Assembly: GCA_023392755.1 (NCBI GenBank)
Contig: JAEWNM010000089.1
Location: forward strand, 1-11,711
Source: Bacillota bacterium
GTDB lineage: Bacteria; Bacillota; Clostridia; Christensenellales; Aristaeellaceae
Direction of reading: 5' to 3'
DNA: 11,711 bases
Shown here: positions 6,541-11,711 of the stretch, piece after piece
Position numbering within the stretch: the stretch's first letter is position 1
Layout: every line of letters begins with the position of its first letter
Program-made: the position numbers and the translations under genes
The notes under the pieces: generated by a model
Seen by the model: the letters and a program-made list of their open reading frames with translations, nothing else
Told to the model about the DNA's origin: nothing
The model's database searches: none

Positions 6541-7413
6541 ATGGAAATATGTAAAATCGCATTGGAGGAAGAGAGACCCTTGCCTTTTGAGATTGTTTTC
6601 AGCGATCTTCCACTATCCCGAAGCATCCATACGCATGTGTATTATGAAATGCTATATGTGCTTGAGGGTTCGGTGATGGTGACCATTCGCGGAAGGGATT
6701 TTCGTGCAGACGCCGGGTCATTGGTTTTTTTGAATCAGTTTGATGAGCATGCCACACGCATGATTACCGATGTGTACCGCAGGTATTATCTGCTAATTCC
6801 GCATACACAGCTCAAGGCATTCCATAGCGATGCGCATTTATTGTCGGTATTCCGTTTTCACGGTGACAAATTCCCCTATGTCCTGCAGGTGGGGGAGGAT
6901 AAACGGCGCTTTGATACTTATTTCGACTTGCTCATAGATACGGCAGGCCGGGGCGGCGCTTATATGGATCAGCGGGTTGAGGCGCTGCTGACGCTGATAT
7001 TGACGGATGTTGTGGCACTACGGCCGGATATGTTTATTCCTGAGGGCAAGGAGTCACTTCTGCCGATGCAAGCCATTCTGGATGAGCTGGACCGCGGTTT
7101 TGCAGTCGGTTTTTCCCTGAATGACCTTTCATCAAAATATCATGTCAGCCCGGGCTGCCTGTCAGCCCATTTCCGTCAGCATGTTGGCATCAGTCCCATG
7201 CAATATATCACACAAAGACGCCTGGCACATGCCAAGGAGCTGCTGCTTAAAACAGACCTGCCGGTGTTGGAAATTTCATCGCAATGCGGTTATGGTGACG
7301 TCAGCAACTTTGTGCGCAGGTTCCGCCAGCAATTCCAAATGACACCCCTGAAATTCAGACGGCAGCGGGCAGGCCAAGCCGGAAAAGCCAGAAAGGATGA
7401 GATTTTTGCATAA
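6541..7413 (+). CDS. AraC-family transcriptional regulator with N-terminal cupin domain
   Basis: Predicted cytosolic DNA-binding regulator of 290 residues. Residues from about 18 to 150 form a cupin-like effector domain (SIHTHVYYEMLYVLEGSVMVT, with the usual histidines and YE). The double helix-turn-helix occupies about 190-285: FSLNDLSSKYHVSPGCLSAHF for the first and VLEISSQCGYGDVSNFVRRF for the second, ending in TPLKFR. The start is uncertain. ATG 6541 has no clear ribosome binding site. TTG 6520 is in frame and would add 7 residues. TTG 6580 has GGAGG about 12 bases upstream and would lose 13. It lies divergent to the redox operon, the usual position of an AraC activator of that operon, and presumably binds the region between them. 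It overlaps the kinase gene by 17 bases. Confidence 0.9.
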   Translation: MEICKIALEEERPLPFEIVFSDLPLSRSIHTHVYYEMLYVLEGSVMVTIRGRDFRADAGSLVFLNQFDEHATRMITDVYRRYYLLIPHTQLKAFHSDAHLLSVFRFHGDKFPYVLQVGEDKRRFDTYFDLLIDTAGRGGAYMDQRVEALLTLILTDVVALRPDMFIPEGKESLLPMQAILDELDRGFAVGFSLNDLSSKYHVSPGCLSAHFRQHVGISPMQYITQRRLAHAKELLLKTDLPVLEISSQCGYGDVSNFVRRFRQQFQMTPLKFRRQRAGQAGKARKDEIFA

Positions 7414-9145
7414 GCTGTTCCATTGGCTGGCCAACATGCGCCTTAGGGAAAAATTTCTGCTGATACCGCTGCTGACGATGCTGCTTGTCTTCTTCAGCGT
7501 CTTTGCTTTGGTTCGTATTCCCTATGCCGCCTATGATGAACAGCTGTACAAAAGCAGCGTTCAAATGATAACGCTCTTTGCCGACAAAATTCAGGCGGAA
7601 CTAAACGATATAGAGGAGCTGTCCTACCGGATTTTAGCAGACAATGTGCTGCAGAAGAATTTATCCATCATGAAGGATCATCCTCCCGGCACCATTGCCT
7701 GGGTTGAGGCAAAACAGGAGGTTGGCGACAGAATGGGCTATTTTGGCATCTGGTTCACCAGCGCCGTTACCTTTCAGCTGAAAACCGCCAGCGGCGCCAT
7801 GTTCAGCCAGTCCTTTGGGAATGCGTCCACCGCTGATGAACTGACTGTAGACAGGGTCAATTATGCTGCGCGCAAGTATGGCCGGGAGGTGTGGCTGGCA
7901 GAGGACGGGCAACCTGCAAGACTGTTCCTGCTGCGCGCGATTCGGGAAATTGAAAACTTTTCGCTGGACACACTGGCGACCATGCTGATACAAATGGACT
8001 TGCAGAGCCTTGTGCAAAAGTATCTTGCCAATATGAGCCAGCTAAGCAGTCCGCTTTCCTGCGCCATATATAGCGACGATATTTGCCTGTATGCCAGTGA
8101 TGAACGGATTCGTGATCTGCCGGACGGGGAAGAAGGATATGTATACATGCAGCTGGATGGGCAGGACGTTTTATGTGTGCGCTATACAGCCTCCAATGGC
8201 TGGCGCTATGTAACATTGGTGGATTACAGCAAAATCAACACAACCATCAGCACCACCGTCCGCTTAACCACGGGAATTGCCATTGCTGCCATAGTTTTAG
8301 CCCTGCTGGCCGGCGCATGGCTGATTTCCACCGTATTGAAGCATTTGAAATTTTTGTTGGACAAGTTTGATGCTTTTGCGAAGAGCGGCCATCCAGTGCC
8401 TGAAAAAAACGATCACTATGTAAAGCGGCGTGATGAAATCGGCCAGCTGCACCGGCATTTTGATAAGATGACCCGTGATTATGACCGTATGATGCGGGAT
8501 CATTATGAGCAGCAGAAGGTTTTGCAGGAAAAGCAGATGCAGCAGCTCCGAGCCCAGGTGCGGCCGCATTTTCTGTACAATACGCTGGAATCCATCTATT
8601 GTATGGCCACGCAATCTCAGGATGAGCGGATTGCCACTATGACCGATGCACTGGGGAAAATGCTGCGCACAACCCTCAATGACACACGAGATATTGCTAG
8701 CGTGGCAGAGGATTTGCAAATTACAAAGGAATACCTTCGCATTCAATTGATCCGTTATGGCGACCGGCTCAGGGTGGAGTATGACATTGATGAAAGTCTG
8801 CTGACCTGCCGGCTTCCCGCCATGACATTGCAGCCGCTGGTGGAAAATGCGGTGCACCATGCTTTGGAGGAAATGCTGGATGCTTGCATCATCCGCATCA
8901 GAGGTCAGGCGTCAGCGGATGGCATTGATCTGATGGTAGAAGATAACGGGCCGGGCATGGATGAGGATATTCTTTCCAAGCTGGAAAGCGGAGAAATCAA
9001 GCCGGAGGGCTTGGGAATCGGCATGCGCAACATACACCGCCGCGTGCAGTATGCTTTTTCCAGCCGGTATGGCCTTCATGTAAAAAGCGAGCCTGGGCAT
9101 ACGTGCATCACCGTTCATCTGCCGGATACCCGAGGCGGAGAATAG
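7397..9145 (+). CDS. YesM/LytS-type sensor histidine kinase
   Basis: Membrane sensor kinase of 582 residues. Transmembrane segment 1 spans about residues 20-40 and segment 2 about 290-313. An extracellular sensor region of about 250 residues lies between them; it looks Cache-like but I cannot name it firmly. A HAMP domain follows (about 314-365), then a His_kinase domain with phospho-acceptor His391 in QVRPHFLYNTLE. Family members usually have Asn where this protein has Arg389. The ATPase domain shows the N box LVENAVHHA (Asn484), DNGPGM at 516-521 and GLGIGMRN at 538-545. It starts inside the AraC gene with only AAAGG touching the ATG, so translation probably relies on coupling; ATG 7436 is an alternative. 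It should phosphorylate the response regulator encoded 41 bases downstream, most likely in response to a carbohydrate or its binding protein, as for other YesM-type systems. Confidence 0.93.
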   Translation: MRFLHKLFHWLANMRLREKFLLIPLLTMLLVFFSVFALVRIPYAAYDEQLYKSSVQMITLFADKIQAELNDIEELSYRILADNVLQKNLSIMKDHPPGTIAWVEAKQEVGDRMGYFGIWFTSAVTFQLKTASGAMFSQSFGNASTADELTVDRVNYAARKYGREVWLAEDGQPARLFLLRAIREIENFSLDTLATMLIQMDLQSLVQKYLANMSQLSSPLSCAIYSDDICLYASDERIRDLPDGEEGYVYMQLDGQDVLCVRYTASNGWRYVTLVDYSKINTTISTTVRLTTGIAIAAIVLALLAGAWLISTVLKHLKFLLDKFDAFAKSGHPVPEKNDHYVKRRDEIGQLHRHFDKMTRDYDRMMRDHYEQQKVLQEKQMQQLRAQVRPHFLYNTLESIYCMATQSQDERIATMTDALGKMLRTTLNDTRDIASVAEDLQITKEYLRIQLIRYGDRLRVEYDIDESLLTCRLPAMTLQPLVENAVHHALEEMLDACIIRIRGQASADGIDLMVEDNGPGMDEDILSKLESGEIKPEGLGIGMRNIHRRVQYAFSSRYGLHVKSEPGHTCITVHLPDTRGGE

Positions 9146-9173
9146 CGTGCTGGGCATGGCTTGATTTTGAATG

Positions 9174-9180
9174 AGGAGGG
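9174..9180 (+). promoter_or_regulatory. Ribosome binding site of the response regulator
   Basis: AGGAGGG lies 6 bases before the ATG at 9187 and fixes this start. It sits in the 41-base gap after the kinase gene, so the two genes should be co-transcribed. Confidence 0.85.
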
Positions 9181-9186
9181 ATTGGC

Positions 9187-10218
9187 ATGTACAAGCTGCT
9201 GCTGGTGGATGATGAACAGATTATCCGTGAGGGTATTGAAGGGATGATCGACTGGAAAAAGCTGGACACGGTGGTCTCCGCCTCGTGCAGCAACGCATTT
9301 GCCGCACTGGACAGTATGATGGACGATATGCCGGACATTTTGCTGACGGATGTGCGTATGCCGGGCATGAACGGCCTGGAGTTGGCGGAGCGGGCCATGT
9401 CGATGCATCCGCAGCTTCAAACCATTATTATCTCGGGTTATGATACGTTTGGGTATGCCCAGCAGGCGCTGAAATCCGGTGTTATGGAATATCTGCTGAA
9501 GCCATGCTCCAAGGATGAGCTGGAGCAAGCACTGGAGCGCGCGTGCCGCATCATTCACAGGCAGCGCAAGCATGTGCTGCACCTGTATGGGGAGCGTCAG
9601 GACAGGATCAGGACGCTGGTGAAAATGTTCAACGAACTGCGAGAAAGCGCCCTGGAGCCTGCGCAAATGGAAAAGCAGGTGTGTGAAGTCGCCAAGACGG
9701 CGGAGGAGCCAAGCCTTCTGCAGGAAGCGCTGATCTCTGTTGTAACCAGCAGCCTGGGCAGCGGGCAGGCTGAATGGGGGCTGAATGTCATCATGGATGC
9801 CTTTCGGGAGAATGGCTCTTTGGAGCAGCTGATTGCCAGGAGCCTGATCCGGTTAAAGGGCGAAGGCGGGGCGGCCCATGGCTTTGTTCAGCAGATGACC
9901 GCATATGTGGACAGCCACTATGCGGATGAATCGCTGTCATTGCAATTTCTGGCCGACAATGTGGTGTATATGAACGCGGATTATATTGGCCGGGAGTTTA
10001 CGCGTGCCATGGGACGCAAGTTCAGTTCCTACCTGCTGGAGGTCCGCATGGAAAGGGCGAAGATGCTCATGGCCACAGATGCCTCGCTGCACAGTTACGA
10101 AATCGCTGAAAAAATCGGACTGGGCAACAATCCCCACTACTTCAGCCAGGTGTTTCGAAAGTATACCGGGGTAACCCCAAAGGAGTACCGCAGCATGTGC
10201 GATAGCGCAAATAAATAA
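9187..10218 (+). CDS. YesN-type response regulator (receiver plus AraC DNA-binding domain)
   Basis: Cytosolic response regulator of 343 residues. The receiver domain (1 to about 120) has the acidic pocket Asp8/Asp9, phospho-acceptor Asp55 (LLTDVRMPG), the switch Ser in IIISGYD and the conserved Lys in LLKPCSK. A helical linker with heptad-like character covers about 120-235. The C-terminal AraC-type double helix-turn-helix runs from about 240 to 340 (LQFLADNVVYMNADYIGREF and SYEIAEKIGLGNNPHYFSQVF, ending in TPKEYR). Many YesN proteins are longer because of a larger linker; this one is compact but complete. Partner of the kinase just upstream. Its likely target is the promoter of the downstream binding protein gene, where a direct repeat is present. 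Confidence 0.94.
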   Translation: MYKLLLVDDEQIIREGIEGMIDWKKLDTVVSASCSNAFAALDSMMDDMPDILLTDVRMPGMNGLELAERAMSMHPQLQTIIISGYDTFGYAQQALKSGVMEYLLKPCSKDELEQALERACRIIHRQRKHVLHLYGERQDRIRTLVKMFNELRESALEPAQMEKQVCEVAKTAEEPSLLQEALISVVTSSLGSGQAEWGLNVIMDAFRENGSLEQLIARSLIRLKGEGGAAHGFVQQMTAYVDSHYADESLSLQFLADNVVYMNADYIGREFTRAMGRKFSSYLLEVRMERAKMLMATDASLHSYEIAEKIGLGNNPHYFSQVFRKYTGVTPKEYRSMCDSANK

Positions 10219-10257
10219 CAAAAGGAGCATGCAATTCAAAGTGGGATTCTGGAAAGC

Positions 10258-10282
10258 AAACTGCCGGCCGAGGCTGTTTTTT
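10258..10282 (+). terminator. Probable intrinsic terminator after the regulator operon
   Basis: AAACTGCC (10258-10265) pairs with GGCTGTTT (10272-10279) across a 6-base loop, with one T-T mismatch in an 8-position stem. The run of six T at 10277-10282 follows. It lies 40 bases after the response regulator stop and would separate the regulator transcript from the transport gene. The stem is modest, so termination may be partial. Confidence 0.5.
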
Positions 10283-10310
10283 CGTGATGAGTGGTCGCTT
10301 GATTATCAAG

Positions 10311-10365
10311 GCATGTCCAATATGACGAAAAAATGACCAAATATCTCTGAAATATGCATGTCAAA
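10311..10365 (+). repeat. 10-base direct repeat upstream of the binding protein gene (possible operator)
   Basis: GCATGTCCAA (10311-10320) and GCATGTCAAA (10356-10365) match at 9 of 10 positions and start 45 bases apart. The second copy ends 16 bases before the TAAAAT -10 candidate, so it lies where a -35 element or activator site would be. AraC-type regulators commonly bind direct repeats next to -35. Candidate binder: the response regulator or the AraC protein of this locus. Confidence 0.4.
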
Positions 10366-10381
10366 AGCGGGTGGCATTCGC

Positions 10382-10387
10382 TAAAAT
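10382..10387 (+). promoter_or_regulatory. Candidate -10 element for the binding protein gene
   Basis: TAAAAT matches the sigma-A -10 consensus at 5 of 6 positions and lies 33 bases before the ATG at 10421. No good -35 is found 16-18 bases upstream, which fits an activator-dependent promoter. A second weaker pair, TTGATT (10299-10304) and TATGAC (10321-10326) with a 16-base spacer, is also possible. Confidence 0.4.
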
Positions 10388-10420
10388 GAATCCAACAAAG
10401 AATCGGAGGTGTTCCCCTGT

Positions 10421-11707
10421 ATGAAACGTTTCCTTTCTCTCCTGACGGCCATCCTGCTTCTATGCTCGGTCATGCTGCCTGTGGTGGCGGCTGCTGCCGA
10501 CGAACCTGTAACCCTGACCATCCTTTGGTGGGGCAGCCAAACCCGTCACGACCTGACCATGAAGCTTGTTGAGAAATTCATGGAGAAGTATCCTGATATC
10601 AAGCTTGAAATGGAATTCACCGACTGGGGCGGTTATTGGAGCAAGCTGTCTGCGCAGGTTGCCGGCGGCCTGACCCCCGATATTTTCCAGATGGATTATG
10701 CTTACCTGGCCCAGTATGCTCAGACCGGAGTTTTGGCGTCACTGGATGACTATGTTGCGGACGGCTCGCTGAACGTGAGCGATGTCTCTGAAAATATACT
10801 GGCCAGCGGCAAAATCAATGGCAAGCTGTATGCCTTGTCCACCGGCACCAATGCCCCTGTCATGCTGTACCGCAAGGATCTGGTGGCCCAGGCCGGGGTG
10901 GAAATTCCCCTGGACCCGACATTCTCTGAGTATATCGCTGTTTCCAAGGCTGTTTATGAGAAGACCGGCATGCGTGACACCTTCATTGTTGGCGGGTCTG
11001 CCGATAATCTGCGCTTTCGCCTGCGCAACTATGGCATGAACCTGTACAATGACGATGCATCCGCCCTTGGTTTTGATGATCCCAAATATATCGTGGATAT
11101 GTGGAACACTATTCTCACCGCTCAGGCGGAAGGCTATGGCATGATTCCCGGCGAGGAGACCGCCGCCACCGCTTTCAACTCCCTGGTCACCGATACCTGG
11201 GCCCGCTACCAGAACAGCAATGAATTACAGGCGTATATCGATGCCACCGGCGCTGAACTGGGTATGTTCGCCATCCCCGACCAGGATGATGCCACCGCCT
11301 CCTGCACTTACCTTAAGCCCAGCATGTTCTGGTGCGTATCCGAGCAGAGCGCAAAAAAGGATGCCGCCGTCAAATTCCTTAACTTCTTCACCAACGATCC
11401 GGATTGCTTTGATATCATTGGCGTTGATCGTGCCATCCCCGTATCCGGCAAAATGCGTGAGCATATCGCCCCGTCCTTGAGTGAAGTGGGCAAAGAAGTT
11501 TCCGATATCGTAGATTACTTCAGCGAACCGGGCAACGCTTCTCCCCTGATGAACGCCGACCCTGTCGTACACCGTGAAATTGCCGAACTGTTGGATCAGT
11601 ATACAGAGCAGGTTCGCTATGAGATGATCAGCGATCTGGACGCGGCTGCAGCCCAATTCCTTGCCGAGGCAAACGATATTCTTGCTTCTGCGAAGACTGC
11701 CCAGTAA
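10421..11707 (+). CDS. ABC transporter extracellular solute-binding protein, family 1 (sugar type)
   Basis: Secreted high-affinity substrate receptor of an ABC importer, 428 residues, usual length for the family. Residues 1 to about 25 form a signal peptide (MKRF, hydrophobic core, then VVAAAADEP), with likely signal peptidase I cleavage after the Ala run. The only Cys in the signal (LLLCSVM) has Leu at -1, so no normal lipobox is present. Family features: ILWWGSQTR at the mature start, TPDIFQMDY near 87-95, VMLYRKDLVAQAGV in the middle, and SAKKDAAVKFLNFFTNDP towards the C-terminus. The frame is open from GTG 10409, but ATG 10421 is preferred: GGAGGTG (10405-10411) is its ribosome binding site and the signal peptide starts there. 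The permease and ATPase genes are not in the window; the permeases probably follow past 11711. The ligand cannot be read from the sequence; carbohydrates and glycosides are typical. Confidence 0.93.
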   Translation: MKRFLSLLTAILLLCSVMLPVVAAAADEPVTLTILWWGSQTRHDLTMKLVEKFMEKYPDIKLEMEFTDWGGYWSKLSAQVAGGLTPDIFQMDYAYLAQYAQTGVLASLDDYVADGSLNVSDVSENILASGKINGKLYALSTGTNAPVMLYRKDLVAQAGVEIPLDPTFSEYIAVSKAVYEKTGMRDTFIVGGSADNLRFRLRNYGMNLYNDDASALGFDDPKYIVDMWNTILTAQAEGYGMIPGEETAATAFNSLVTDTWARYQNSNELQAYIDATGAELGMFAIPDQDDATASCTYLKPSMFWCVSEQSAKKDAAVKFLNFFTNDPDCFDIIGVDRAIPVSGKMREHIAPSLSEVGKEVSDIVDYFSEPGNASPLMNADPVVHREIAELLDQYTEQVRYEMISDLDAAAAQFLAEANDILASAKTAQ

Positions 11708-11711
11708 AGCG

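Noticed and set aside
10229..10336. Possible 35-codon small ORF after the response regulator, preceded by AGGAG
   Set aside because: The ribosome binding site is only 1 base from the ATG, the ORF runs through the probable terminator, and the peptide shows no recognisable feature.
10409..10420. GTG 10409 as the start of the binding protein
   Set aside because: This GTG overlaps the ribosome binding site GGAGGTG, and the signal peptide begins properly at ATG 10421.

Overview
The window looks like a chromosomal piece of a Firmicute, most likely a gut-type Clostridia member (Oscillospiraceae, Lachnospiraceae or Christensenellales-like). The evidence is strong AAGGAGG ribosome binding sites, a YesM/YesN-type two-component system, several AraC-type regulators, a family 1 sugar-binding protein and moderate-to-high G+C. 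The genus cannot be fixed from this sequence. There are no RNA genes, insertion sequences, CRISPR arrays or phage genes. It reads as one catabolic locus.

Layout. (1) Positions 1-1403, plus strand: a type-B carboxylesterase whose first few dozen codons lie outside the window. (2) Positions 1497-6467, minus strand: a tight operon of four oxidoreductases, transcribed in the order OYE-like FMN/[4Fe-4S] enzyme (GTG start at 6467), short-chain dehydrogenase, fumarate-reductase-like FAD flavoprotein, and Gfo/Idh/MocA dehydrogenase. The first three are joined by a 4-base ATGA overlap and by a stop codon directly abutting the next start. (3) Positions 6468-6540: a short divergent control region. (4) Positions 6541-10218, plus strand: AraC regulator, histidine kinase and AraC-type response regulator; the first two overlap by 17 bases. 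(5) Positions 10219-10420: a probable terminator, a promoter and a direct repeat. (6) Positions 10421-11707: a secreted solute-binding protein, probably the first gene of an ABC importer that continues past the window.

How it may work together (inference). The kinase and response regulator would sense an extracellular ligand and switch on the importer. The AraC protein would sense an intracellular effector and control the divergent redox operon. The esterase and redox enzymes would then process an imported or ester-linked compound: the esterase releases an acid or alcohol, the Gfo and SDR enzymes interconvert alcohol and carbonyl groups, and the two flavoproteins reduce or oxidise C-C double bonds. 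A plant-derived glycoside, phenolic ester or similar molecule would fit, but nothing in the sequence identifies the substrate.

The most interesting part is the four-oxidoreductase operon. It pairs an OYE-like protein carrying an iron-sulfur cysteine motif and a Lys in place of one conserved active-site His with a free-standing fumarate-reductase-like flavoprotein. I do not recognise it as a described pathway.
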